From Roseimarinus sp035271585 (GTDB lineage Bacteria > Bacteroidota > Bacteroidia > Bacteroidales > Prolixibacteraceae): 31,590 nt of DNA. The DNA lies in the NCBI GenBank assembly GCA_035271585.1, contig DATERL010000059.1, forward strand, positions 1 through 31,590, written 5' to 3'. Shown in pieces: positions 8,219 through 16,603 of the stretch (position 1 is its first letter; each line of letters opens with the position of its first letter). Under the pieces are notes generated by a model, which worked only from the letters and a program-made list of their open reading frames with translations, was not told the origin of the DNA and ran no database searches. Position numbers and translations under genes: made by a program.

Positions 8219-8692
8219 CTAAAAATTAATATTTCTGATTTCATCAACTTTCACATGTCCGGTTTGCGGGTCAAAAAGAATTTTTTTTCCCGTATTACCT
8301 CCGATCATCTCCTCCACTATGGGTATGTGTAACTCTCGCAGCTTTTGTTTAGCAATTTCGATGTTTCGCTGTCCAATATTAAAACCAGCCCCATCGAGTT
8401 TCAACAGACTGGCTCCGCCATAAATTTTAGCAATCAAACGCCTTTTAACCGCCCCCGACAATATGGTTTTATCGTGCAACTCGGTAGTTGCAATGTCGCC
8501 ATAACGTACATCGGGAGCACCTTTATTGTTCCAATTTGGCAGCAGGTAATGATTTACACCACCAATCTTGGATTGTTCATCCCACAACACCACTGCTACA
8601 CACGATCCTAATATTGTAAACACTTTAGTATCGCCCGAAACAATGGCAAGCTCCCCTTGCTTTAAATATTTTATTTTGTCTAAGCTATTCAA
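8219..8692 (-). CDS. cheD: CheD chemoreceptor glutamine deamidase
   Basis: Deamidates receptor glutamines so that they can be methylated; in some bacteria it is also modulated by CheC and CheY. The 157 residues match the family. The catalytic cysteine is C31 in TILGSCVAVVLWD and the catalytic histidine is H48 in GGVNHYLLP. The later blocks AKIYGGASLL and GFNIGQRNIEIAKQKL are also typical. No CheC is encoded in the window. The gene sits 10 bases after the two-receiver gene and 8 bases before cheB, so it lies inside a single operon. The assignment is secure from the active-site blocks. Confidence 0.95.
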   Translation of the reverse strand: MNSLDKIKYLKQGELAIVSGDTKVFTILGSCVAVVLWDEQSKIGGVNHYLLPNWNNKGAPDVRYGDIATTELHDKTILSGAVKRRLIAKIYGGASLLKLDGAGFNIGQRNIEIAKQKLRELHIPIVEEMIGGNTGKKILFDPQTGHVKVDEIRNINF

Positions 8693-8702
8693 AATACAAC
8701 AA

Positions 8703-9542
8703 CTAAACCAATTTCTCTTTCAATACTTCGAGGGTAAATGGTTTTACCAAATAATCATCCATTCCCGAATCGTAACAGCGTTTAACGCTTTCTTCTGATT
8801 CGTTGGCGGTTATTGCAATTATATGAGCCCGATGAGTACCCGACAGTTCATATTCCCTTATTTTCTCAGTCGCTTCGGTGCCATCCATCCCGGGCATGTA
8901 TATATCCATTAGTATAAAAGGGTAGTTTTCTTTTTTACTTAAATCAACCGCCATTTGTCCATTCGAAGCAATATCGTATTCGAACCCCAAACGGGAAATA
9001 AACATGCCAAGTACTTTTTGATTCAGCGGGTTGTCTTCGACCAATAATACTTTTGAAGAAACCTGCACCTGACTTTTACTTTTAACCTCAGCAGTTTTTT
9101 TATCTTGATTTTTGCTTCCTTTTATTTGCGATTTCTCTGGTTCGGACTGTTTTTTATCCACTGAGGATGCAACAAGCAGCTTGTTTATCCTAATCCTAAG
9201 CTCATTCGCATCGAAAGGCAACCTAATAATATCGAAAGGATACTCGAATTTTCGCAACCTCACATCAACTTTGACCGACGGATTGAAAACAAAAATGAAA
9301 TAGGGCTTTGTGTATCCTTCGATTTTACATACGTCGTACGCAAAATTAAAGCCTTGTTTGCCGTCGGCTCCACAGTTTACAATAAAAAAATTAAATGGGT
9401 GAGCTTGAGCACGTAGCATTCCACTATCGGTCGATTTTGAAGTAGATACTTTGAATCCTTGATCACTTAATTCCTTACGGATTTCATCGGCCACGTTTTG
9501 ATGGCTTTCGATTAGCAATATGCTCAATTGATTCTTCTCCAT
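8703..9542 (-). CDS. Two-receiver response regulator, first receiver degenerate
   Basis: A 279-residue protein with two CheY-like receivers and no output domain. The second receiver (about 163-279) is intact: E169/D170, phospho-acceptor D213 in ILMDIYMPGMDG, T245 and K267 in YLVKPFT. The first (about 6-122) keeps the fold pattern but has E12-S13 for the acidic pair, N56 (FFIVNCG) where the phospho-acceptor should be, and leucine for the conserved lysine (IIRLPFD, near 108). It therefore should not be phosphorylated. A lysine/serine-rich linker (about 124-162) joins them. It lies between cheR (3-base gap) and cheD (10-base gap). With no stand-alone CheY in the window it is the best local candidate for the CheA phosphate acceptor. 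It could instead be a phosphate sink or a gliding/pilus-type regulator. Confidence 0.9.
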   Translation of the reverse strand: MEKNQLSILLIESHQNVADEIRKELSDQGFKVSTSKSTDSGMLRAQAHPFNFFIVNCGADGKQGFNFAYDVCKIEGYTKPYFIFVFNPSVKVDVRLRKFEYPFDIIRLPFDANELRIRINKLLVASSVDKKQSEPEKSQIKGSKNQDKKTAEVKSKSQVQVSSKVLLVEDNPLNQKVLGMFISRLGFEYDIASNGQMAVDLSKKENYPFILMDIYMPGMDGTEATEKIREYELSGTHRAHIIAITANESEESVKRCYDSGMDDYLVKPFTLEVLKEKLV

Positions 9543-9545
9543 TGC

Positions 9546-10403
9546 TTATATAATTTTTTTGTACACACTTGGGCTTACTTGTTTAATGTCTTTTGAATAC
9601 TGCGATACCGTTTCGGAAAGACCTACGAACAAAAAACCACCTGGTTTTATTTTACTGATAAACTTCCTAACCACTTCGCGTTTAGCCTCTTCTTCGAAAT
9701 AGATTAAGGTATTACGACAAAATATAACATCAAAATAGTTAGGCATAAATTTATAATGATCTACTAAATTAATAATCGAAAAATTGATTTTATCTTTAAG
9801 TGCTTTGTTCACCGTGTAGGTGTTTTCGCTTTCAATTTTACTAGGTGTAAAATATTTTTTAATCAACGCAGAATCAATATCTTTTAAAATCGGCGCTTTG
9901 TAAACACCTGCAATTGCTTTGTTTAAAACACCGTTACTGACATCCGAAGCAGCGATTGAATAATCGAAGCCAGCGTTGTTTTGCTGATATTGGTCGAGCA
10001 GCATTGCCAGGGTGTATGGCTCTTCGCCTGTTGAACATCCGGCACTCCATATTTTGAAAAAAGTACTTCGCGAGTTGTGTATTTCAGGTAAAACCGAATT
10101 TTTCAAAAATTCATATTGCTCGGGTTCCCTAAAAAAATCAGTTTTGTGAGTAGTCAGTTCGTCAATCATAGATTGTAATTCGCCTGAACGTTTGCCCTCA
10201 ACCGACAATGCATAATTTACATAATCGGGGAAATTATAGATTTCAGTAGCCCGAAGTCGCTTAATTAGCCTGGAATTTACCATCACAATTTTAATCGGGC
10301 TCAGTTTAACACCCAGATTTTTAAGCATAAAGTCTTGAATTTTTTTAAATTCAGTTTCTTCAAGCTTTTGTGAATAAATATTTTGTACGTCGTTAAAACT
10401 CAT
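9546..10403 (-). CDS. cheR: CheR chemoreceptor methyltransferase
   Basis: Uses S-adenosylmethionine to methylate receptor glutamates. In its 285 residues, the N-terminal helical domain includes LTTHKTDFFREPEQY, the conserved block that meets the active site. The methyltransferase domain has the SAM loop KIWSAGCSTGEEPYTLAM, the DVSNGVLNKA segment and FDVIFCRNTLIYF, followed by KPGGFLFVGLSETV. No C-terminal TPR or pentapeptide-binding extension is present. Its start codon overlaps the cheW stop as TAATG, so the two are translationally coupled. The order cheW-cheR and the overlap place it firmly within the operon. Confidence 0.97.
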   Translation of the reverse strand: MSFNDVQNIYSQKLEETEFKKIQDFMLKNLGVKLSPIKIVMVNSRLIKRLRATEIYNFPDYVNYALSVEGKRSGELQSMIDELTTHKTDFFREPEQYEFLKNSVLPEIHNSRSTFFKIWSAGCSTGEEPYTLAMLLDQYQQNNAGFDYSIAASDVSNGVLNKAIAGVYKAPILKDIDSALIKKYFTPSKIESENTYTVNKALKDKINFSIINLVDHYKFMPNYFDVIFCRNTLIYFEEEAKREVVRKFISKIKPGGFLFVGLSETVSQYSKDIKQVSPSVYKKII

Positions 10404-10885
10404 TATCCCAACTCAAAATTTTCGGCTCTTAATTCAATTATTTCGTCAACAGAGAATATTTTGTCAGCATTAAGCAACAAAATAAATTTGTCGTTTATTT
10501 TTAACACTCCGTTAAGAAACTCGGTTTTACTTTGCTTGCCAACCGTGGGCAGTTTTTGAATGTCGTTAGTGTTGTACTTGATTACTTCCTTAACACTATC
10601 GACCATAGCCCCTAATTTTAGGGTTTCGCCCTCGTTATTAATGGTTATAACCAAAACACAAGTCGATGACGTGATTTCGGATTTTATCATCCCAAATTTT
10701 ATGCGGGTATCAACCAAGGGAATTACTTCGCCCCTGAGATTGAATACGCCAAGCATGTACTCGGGCGCTTTGGGAACCTCGGTAACCGACTGGTATTCGA
10801 GTATTTTCTCAACATGATCGACACTAAGTGCAAAATTTTCTTTATCAAGAGAAAACGTGAGATAAGTGTGAAAAACCTCTTCCAT
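10403..10885 (-). CDS. cheW: CheW coupling protein
   Basis: Scaffold linking CheA to chemoreceptor tips. A single SH3-like CheW domain fills the 160 residues: YLTFSLDKENFALSVDHVEKILEY, then VPKAPEYMLGVFNLRGEVIPLVDTR with the diagnostic N-L-R-G block, then LGAMVDSVKEV and ILKINDKFILLLNADKIF. Length is normal. It begins 11 bases after the cheA stop and its own stop overlaps the cheR start by one base. It is the only CheW in the window, apart from the fused CheW-like domain of CheA. Confidence 0.97.
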   Translation of the reverse strand: MEEVFHTYLTFSLDKENFALSVDHVEKILEYQSVTEVPKAPEYMLGVFNLRGEVIPLVDTRIKFGMIKSEITSSTCVLVITINNEGETLKLGAMVDSVKEVIKYNTNDIQKLPTVGKQSKTEFLNGVLKINDKFILLLNADKIFSVDEIIELRAENFELG

Positions 10886-10896
10886 ATTCTTAGTTT

Positions 10897-12951
10897 TTAT
10901 TTTTTTGAAAATTCAGTTACTATTTTATTAACATCGATAACCAACGCTACTGAGCCATCGCCAAGAATTGTTCCTCCTGCAAAAAAGTCTTGTTTTTTAT
11001 AATGCTTGCCCAGAGATTTCAATACGGTTTGGTTTTCACCAATAACAGTATCAACAATTAAGGCTACTTTTTCGTTTTCATAAGACACCAATACAATTTC
11101 GCGCCGTTCAGGTATTTCGCCTTCAATTTCAAAATCGGCCCTTAAATCGAAATATGGAACTCGGTTTTCTTCAATGGTCATCACCTGACTAAGCATCGAC
11201 TCCTGCTCCAAACTACTAAGTGTCAATATTTTATCGACTTGAATTAAAGGAATAATGAAATCGCGATTTTGAATTTTAACTTGCAGGCCATCAATAATTG
11301 ATAAAGTGAGCGGTAATTTTATAATAAAACTAGTTCCTTTTCCTTCTTCAGTATTTATTTCGATGTTTCCTCTGATATCGGAAATATTACGTTTAACAAC
11401 ATCGAGGCCCACTCCCCTTCCCGACACGTTCGAGATAATCTTTGCTGACGAAAAGCCTGGCAAAAACACAAGGTTTATCAATTCGTTATCGGTAACTTGT
11501 TGATCGGCTGAAATCAGTTTTCGTTCAATCCCAAGCTCCTTTATTCGCTTCAAATCAAGCCCCTTACCATCGTCACTAATGTTGATGATCACATTATTGC
11601 TTTGGTGAAAAATTTTCATTAGTATTTTACCTGCCTCAGGTTTATTCGCTTTTAAACGATCTTCGACATTCTCAATTCCATGATCGACACAATTACGCAA
11701 AATATGCATAATGGGGTCCGAAAGTTGTTCAATAATCTTTTTATCGAGAACGGTATCTTCGCCTTCAGTCAGGAATTCAACTTTTTTATTGAGCTGTTCC
11801 GACAAGTCGTGTACAAGCCTTTTATAACGGGTAATAGTAACTCCAAAAGGCACTAACGAAATATTAAAGGCATTATCGCGCAATTGTTTTGAAAAAGAAC
11901 CATATTTTTCAGCAACGTTTATAAGATCTTCGTTGTTCGATTCTTCGGCCAGCAAATTCAGGCGCGCCTGCAAGGTAACCATTTCGCTAACCAAGTTCAT
12001 TAACTGGTCAATCTTCTCGGTCGAAACTCTGATACTGTTAATTACATTGTTGGTTGCCGAGGAATCATCGGAAGTTTTTTCCTGGCTTCGATCTTTGGCT
12101 GTTTCGTCAGCCTCAATGATCATTTGATCTGAAAATTGATGAATAATTTCGATCAACTGCTCTTCACTTTTTTTGAATATAGAGTTTTTAGCGCTAACTA
12201 ATAAATCGTTAGCTTGGCTTACAGCTAGCAAATTGCCATCGGTAATTTTTGTTATTCTCAACGAAATGCTATCGATTACCAACGAGAATATTTCGTCAAT
12301 GGCGAGCTCTCCCTCACCTGTAGACAAGAATAAAATCCAATCGGCATCTTTTTTATTTTCACCAAATTCGTTTAAATTTACCAATTGTCCCACTTTCGAA
12401 AAAGCGAGACAATCGCCCAATTGCGAAAGTTCTTCTACTAATAGGTAAAGTTTTTCGAATGCTTTAGGTTTATTACTAATTTTAATTAGAAAAGTAGCAA
12501 ACTTCTTTTTTTGATTTTTAATAAGCACCGTATCGTTCTGTAAATTATCGGCACCCTCAGGAACCGCAATTTCAAACAGCTCAATTCTACGACACAAGTT
12601 GGCAAATTTAATTCTATCGTCATCTTTAAGTTTTTCGTCGTTAGCCAATAACGTTTTCAAGACATCAATGGTTTCGAGCGAAATTTCTTTCAGATCATTG
12701 GTAAATATAATTGAGCCAGCCCGTACCTTATCATAAATATCTTCAAGGTCGTGGGTTACTTCCAACACTTTATCAAATCCAAGCATACCACCACTACCTT
12801 TAATGGTATGCACACTTCTGAATATATGATCAATTGTTTCTGAATCGACCGAATCAACTTCAAGCGAAAGCAATACATCTTCCAGCTCGTTTATTAAATC
12901 GCGAGTTTCTTCAACAAAACTTACTCTTAATTGGTCAATAGAATCTGCCAT
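10897..12951 (-). CDS. cheA: CheA chemotaxis histidine kinase
   Basis: Autophosphorylates in receptor-CheW arrays and passes phosphate to receivers. The 684 residues show P1 HPt with H48 in RSVHTIKGSGGML (1-115). A middle segment (about 150-240: ATFLIKISNKPKAF, then DWILFLSTGEGEL) stands where the CheY-docking P2 would be, but is not a clear P2. An acidic/serine linker (280-300) follows, then P3 dimerisation (INSIRVSTEKIDQLMNLVSE), P4 ATPase (N box HILRNCVDHGIE 416-427, G1 DDGKGL 460-465, G2 GRGVGLD 511-517), and a P5 CheW-like domain (about 555-684). It is the first gene of a six-gene operon. A TAATTTTG at 12954-12961 is too close to the start to be its promoter, which should lie further into the 317-bp gap. 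Confidence 0.97.
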   Translation of the reverse strand: MADSIDQLRVSFVEETRDLINELEDVLLSLEVDSVDSETIDHIFRSVHTIKGSGGMLGFDKVLEVTHDLEDIYDKVRAGSIIFTNDLKEISLETIDVLKTLLANDEKLKDDDRIKFANLCRRIELFEIAVPEGADNLQNDTVLIKNQKKKFATFLIKISNKPKAFEKLYLLVEELSQLGDCLAFSKVGQLVNLNEFGENKKDADWILFLSTGEGELAIDEIFSLVIDSISLRITKITDGNLLAVSQANDLLVSAKNSIFKKSEEQLIEIIHQFSDQMIIEADETAKDRSQEKTSDDSSATNNVINSIRVSTEKIDQLMNLVSEMVTLQARLNLLAEESNNEDLINVAEKYGSFSKQLRDNAFNISLVPFGVTITRYKRLVHDLSEQLNKKVEFLTEGEDTVLDKKIIEQLSDPIMHILRNCVDHGIENVEDRLKANKPEAGKILMKIFHQSNNVIINISDDGKGLDLKRIKELGIERKLISADQQVTDNELINLVFLPGFSSAKIISNVSGRGVGLDVVKRNISDIRGNIEINTEEGKGTSFIIKLPLTLSIIDGLQVKIQNRDFIIPLIQVDKILTLSSLEQESMLSQVMTIEENRVPYFDLRADFEIEGEIPERREIVLVSYENEKVALIVDTVIGENQTVLKSLGKHYKKQDFFAGGTILGDGSVALVIDVNKIVTEFSKK

Positions 12952-13268
12952 TTCAAAATTATTTAGTTTTCTCGTGGATTAAAAGCAAAAGCAAAAAACA
13001 TTATGTTACAAACTATTACACAAAAATGCAGAAAAGTTTTTAAGATTTATGTTTTTCTATTTAAAAAAGAATAGCCAACTTGTTTTTCTCCTCTTAAAGT
13101 TAAAAATTAATGCTTAAAACCGCTGTCAATTTACATGATTTTTGGGAAACTGAAAACTGTTTCAAGTCAATAATACATTTTTGTTCTATAAATGCAAAAT
13201 ACTTCAATAATTAACAAGTATAAAACAATTACGATTCACTTTTTTTCTTGGTATATTTGCACCCAATT
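12952..13268. other. Divergent intergenic region between cheA and mfd
   Basis: A 317-bp, very AT-rich gap with no credible gene. The longest open stretch I noticed is a 23-codon run near 13003 without coding character. It must hold the cheA operon promoter (minus) and the mfd promoter (plus, 13252-13259). A small interrupted inverted repeat GAAAC...GTTTC lies near 13145-13162; it is too short to call a site. I see no tRNA, riboswitch or repeat array. Confidence 0.6.
13252..13259 (+). promoter_or_regulatory. Bacteroidota -7 element (TATATTTG) directly before mfd
   Basis: TATATTTG matches TAnnTTTG exactly and ends 9 bases before the mfd ATG at 13269. Initiation at the usual distance would leave a leader of only a few bases. 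No clear -33 TTTG is seen. The element overlaps an in-frame TTG that could otherwise be read as the start, which favours the ATG. Confidence 0.55.
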
Positions 13269-16200
13269 ATGAATAGTGAAAAATTCTTAGGTAAATATAC
13301 CAAACACCCACTTGTAAACATTTTTTTTACAAGCCTAAAAAACGATAAAAACGATGTTCACGCCAAAGGTTTAACAGGCTCATCGGCAGCAATACTGTTT
13401 GCGAGCCTTTCTAACCTTGGCTCCTCAATGTTAATTGTATTAAACGACAGAGAAGAAGCGGCCTACTTTTACGACGATCTAACACTTTTTTGTGCCAACA
13501 GCAAGGTATTGTTTTTTCCTTCGTCGTTTAAACGAATGACCAAACATGGCCAAATTTCGCAAGAAAACATTCTACAGCGCACCGAAGTGCTGAACCAATT
13601 GAATAAATCCGATCCTTGCTTGGTTATTAGCTACCCCGAAGCCCTAGCCGAAAAAGTAATTTCGCCAGAGGTATTGAAAAAAAACACCTTGCAAATTTCA
13701 GTCAACGATAAACTTACCATTGAATTTATCAACGAAGTACTGTTTGAATATGGATTTGAAAGGGTTGATTTCGTTTTTGAGCCCGGACAGTTTTCGGTAC
13801 GTGGAAGCATTATCGATATTTTTTCGTTTGCACACGAAGAACCCCTAAGAATTGATTTTTTTGGTGACGAAGTTGAATCAATCAGAAGTTTTGAAATAGA
13901 AACCCAGCTTTCAATCAAAAAGCTCAATTCCATTTCAATTATTCCAAATATTCAAACAGGACTAAACGACGAGTTAAGGGTTAATTTTTTGGAATTTCTG
14001 CCTACTCATTTTTATATTGCACTGAACGACTTAACATTGACACTCGATTTAATCGATCAAGTTCCAACCGACTTAGCCAACCATTTACCCGATGAACTTC
14101 CCTTTGATACAGAAACCCTTTGTAGCGCCCAAACTATTTCCGAAAACCTAAACCGTTTTAGATGCATCGAATTTGGCAACCAACACATTTTACCCAATTC
14201 AACCACCTTTCAATTTAATACTTCACCTCAACCACTATTCAATAAAAATTTCGATTTACTGGCTGCCGATTTAAAGAAAAAAACGAAAGAAGGTTACACC
14301 AATTACATTCTTTCGAACAACGAAAAGCAAATTGAGCGTTTACAAAGTATATTTGCCGACCGCGACCTCGATGTAGCCTTTACACCACTCAACTTTACCA
14401 TCAACCAGGGTTTTATCGATCACGACCTGAAAATCACGGTTTATACCGATCATCAAATTTTTGAACGCTACCACCGTTACAAATTACAAACCGCCAACAA
14501 GTCGAAAGAATCGATTACAATAAAAGAACTCAACAAACTTCACGCCGGCGATTTTGTAGTTCACATTGACCATGGAATAGGAAAATTTGCCGGTTTAGTA
14601 AAAACCGAGGTGAACGGTAAAATGCAGGAAGCCATCAGGCTGGTTTACAAAGATGACGACTCGTTATTGGTAAATATCCACTCGTTGCACCGCATTTCGA
14701 AATATAAAGGAAAAGAAGGTACTGACCCCAACCTCAACAAATTAGGTACCGGTGCATGGCAAAAAATGAAAAGCCGCGCCAAAAGCAAAGTAAAAGATAT
14801 TGCCAAAGATTTAATTGCCCTTTATGCCGAACGCTTAAAAGAACAGGGCTTTGCATTTTCGCCCGACAGCTACCTTCAGCAAGAGCTCGAAGCATCGTTC
14901 TTTTATGAAGATACACCCGATCAATACAAAGCAACTCAGGCTGTAAAAGACGACATGGAGAAATTAATGCCCATGGATCGGCTCGTTTGTGGCGATGTTG
15001 GTTTTGGCAAAACCGAAGTAGCCATAAGAGCTGCATTTAAAGCCGTGGCCGACAGTAAACAAGTTGCTATTTTAGTACCCACCACCATTTTAGCTTTTCA
15101 GCATTACAAAACGTTCACCGAGCGATTAAAAGATTTCCCGGCCAAAGTAGGCTACATAAGCCGCTTGCGGAAAAGCAGCGATATAAAAGAAACCTTAAAG
15201 GAATTAAAGGAAGGAAAAATTGACATCGTAATTGGCACTCACCGCTTGGTTGGAAAAGATGTTCAATTTAAAGACCTTGGGTTACTGGTAGTTGACGAAG
15301 AACAAAAATTTGGCGTTTCGGTTAAAGAAAAACTAAAGCAGCTCAAAATGAATGTCGATACATTGACATTGACCGCTACCCCCATTCCACGCACACTTCA
15401 ATTCTCGCTCATGGGCGCCCGCGATTTATCGGTTATTCAAACTGCACCGCCCAACCGTTATCCAATTATTACCGAGGTACATGGTTTTAACGAAGCCATT
15501 ATAAAAGAAGCAATTGACTGTGAAATTGACCGTGGCGGACAGGTTTTTTTTGTACACAACAGGGTGCAGAATATTTACGAAATGGAAAACTTTATTCGAA
15601 AAGTATCGCCCAAAGCACGGGTTATTGTCGGACACGGCCAAATGGAAGGGGCGGCACTTGAAAAAACCATGCTCGACTTTATCGATGGCAAATACGATGT
15701 ACTAATTTCTACCACCATTATTGAAAGTGGCCTCGATATTCCCAATGCCAATACCATTATTATAAATAACGCACAAAATTTTGGGCTAAGCGATTTGCAC
15801 CAGTTGCGCGGACGTGTTGGCCGATCGAATAAAAAAGCTTTTTGTTATTTGTTAGCACCACCGTTGAGCTCCCTTTCGCCCGAAGCACGGCGAAGATTAA
15901 AAGCCATTGAAGAGTTTTCGGAACTGGGCAGTGGTTTTAGCATTGCCATGCGCGACCTCGACATTAGAGGTGCCGGTAATTTACTGGGAGCCGAGCAAAG
16001 TGGCTTTATTGCCGATATTGGCTACGAAACCTATCATCGCATATTGAACGAAGCGGTACAAGAGCTAAAACAAGAAGAATTTAAAGACATTTTTGATCAA
16101 AAAGAAGATGCGAGCAGTGCTTTTATGCAGTTAAAATTTATTTCCGATTGTTCCATCGAAACCGATATGGAGATGCGTTTTCCCGAGAGCTACATTAACA

Positions 16201-16592
16201 GTGCCCCCGAAAGAATGTCGCTTTACCGCGATTTAGACAGCATAGAAAACGATGAGGATTTGGCAAAATTCGAAATTAGTCTGGCCGACCGATTTGGCCC
16301 TATACCTCCCTTGGCGCTTGAACTAATTGCAGTAGTACGCCTTCGTTGGAAAGCCATTGATTTGGGCATTGAACGCATTGTGCTTAAAAACCATAAAATG
16401 GTATGTTATTTTATCAGCAACAACAAATCACCATTTTATCAATCGGCTACTTTCACCCAAATATTACAATGGATACAAATGAATCCCAAAAAGTGTAAAA
16501 TATCGGAGAACAAGAATAAACTTACGCTCACTTTTGACCCTGTTAAGAAAATTGACAAAGCCATTGCGAGTTTAGCTGCAATAACCCAATAA
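13269..16592 (+). CDS. mfd: Transcription-repair coupling factor Mfd
   Basis: Displaces RNA polymerase stalled at DNA lesions and recruits UvrA, coupling transcription to nucleotide excision repair. The 1107 residues are near the usual length. The N-terminal UvrB-like module includes FVFEPGQFSVRGSIIDIFS and LRIDFFGDEVESI. The RNAP-interaction domain follows, near residue 430 (HAGDFVVHIDHGIGKFAGL). The RecG-like translocase has Walker A GDVGFGKTE (about 575-583), a DEEQ Walker B near 676, TATPIPRTLQFSLMGARD, IIESGLDIPNANT and QLRGRVGRS. The TRG-like LDIRGAGNLLG block and C-terminal domain complete it. The ATG is chosen because the alternative TTG 21 bases upstream lies in the promoter element. 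It converges on the substrate-binding protein gene with an 11-base gap. Confidence 0.97.
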   Translation: MNSEKFLGKYTKHPLVNIFFTSLKNDKNDVHAKGLTGSSAAILFASLSNLGSSMLIVLNDREEAAYFYDDLTLFCANSKVLFFPSSFKRMTKHGQISQENILQRTEVLNQLNKSDPCLVISYPEALAEKVISPEVLKKNTLQISVNDKLTIEFINEVLFEYGFERVDFVFEPGQFSVRGSIIDIFSFAHEEPLRIDFFGDEVESIRSFEIETQLSIKKLNSISIIPNIQTGLNDELRVNFLEFLPTHFYIALNDLTLTLDLIDQVPTDLANHLPDELPFDTETLCSAQTISENLNRFRCIEFGNQHILPNSTTFQFNTSPQPLFNKNFDLLAADLKKKTKEGYTNYILSNNEKQIERLQSIFADRDLDVAFTPLNFTINQGFIDHDLKITVYTDHQIFERYHRYKLQTANKSKESITIKELNKLHAGDFVVHIDHGIGKFAGLVKTEVNGKMQEAIRLVYKDDDSLLVNIHSLHRISKYKGKEGTDPNLNKLGTGAWQKMKSRAKSKVKDIAKDLIALYAERLKEQGFAFSPDSYLQQELEASFFYEDTPDQYKATQAVKDDMEKLMPMDRLVCGDVGFGKTEVAIRAAFKAVADSKQVAILVPTTILAFQHYKTFTERLKDFPAKVGYISRLRKSSDIKETLKELKEGKIDIVIGTHRLVGKDVQFKDLGLLVVDEEQKFGVSVKEKLKQLKMNVDTLTLTATPIPRTLQFSLMGARDLSVIQTAPPNRYPIITEVHGFNEAIIKEAIDCEIDRGGQVFFVHNRVQNIYEMENFIRKVSPKARVIVGHGQMEGAALEKTMLDFIDGKYDVLISTTIIESGLDIPNANTIIINNAQNFGLSDLHQLRGRVGRSNKKAFCYLLAPPLSSLSPEARRRLKAIEEFSELGSGFSIAMRDLDIRGAGNLLGAEQSGFIADIGYETYHRILNEAVQELKQEEFKDIFDQKEDASSAFMQLKFISDCSIETDMEMRFPESYINSAPERMSLYRDLDSIENDEDLAKFEISLADRFGPIPPLALELIAVVRLRWKAIDLGIERIVLKNHKMVCYFISNNKSPFYQSATFTQILQWIQMNPKKCKISENKNKLTLTFDPVKKIDKAIASLAAITQ

Positions 16593-16603
16593 TTTGTTGA
16601 TGT

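Noticed and set aside
12954..12961. TAATTTTG on the minus strand, matching the -7 consensus, for cheA
   Set aside because: It ends only two bases before the cheA ATG, so initiation would fall inside the gene. It is probably chance in AT-rich DNA.
13145..13162. GAAAC...GTTTC inverted repeat in the cheA-mfd gap
   Set aside because: The arms are only 5 bp in a region of strong A/T bias, too weak to call an operator or terminator.
13631..13933. 100-codon minus-strand frame inside mfd, and similar frames at 14734-15036
   Set aside because: Both are shadows of the mfd coding frame with no independent motif.
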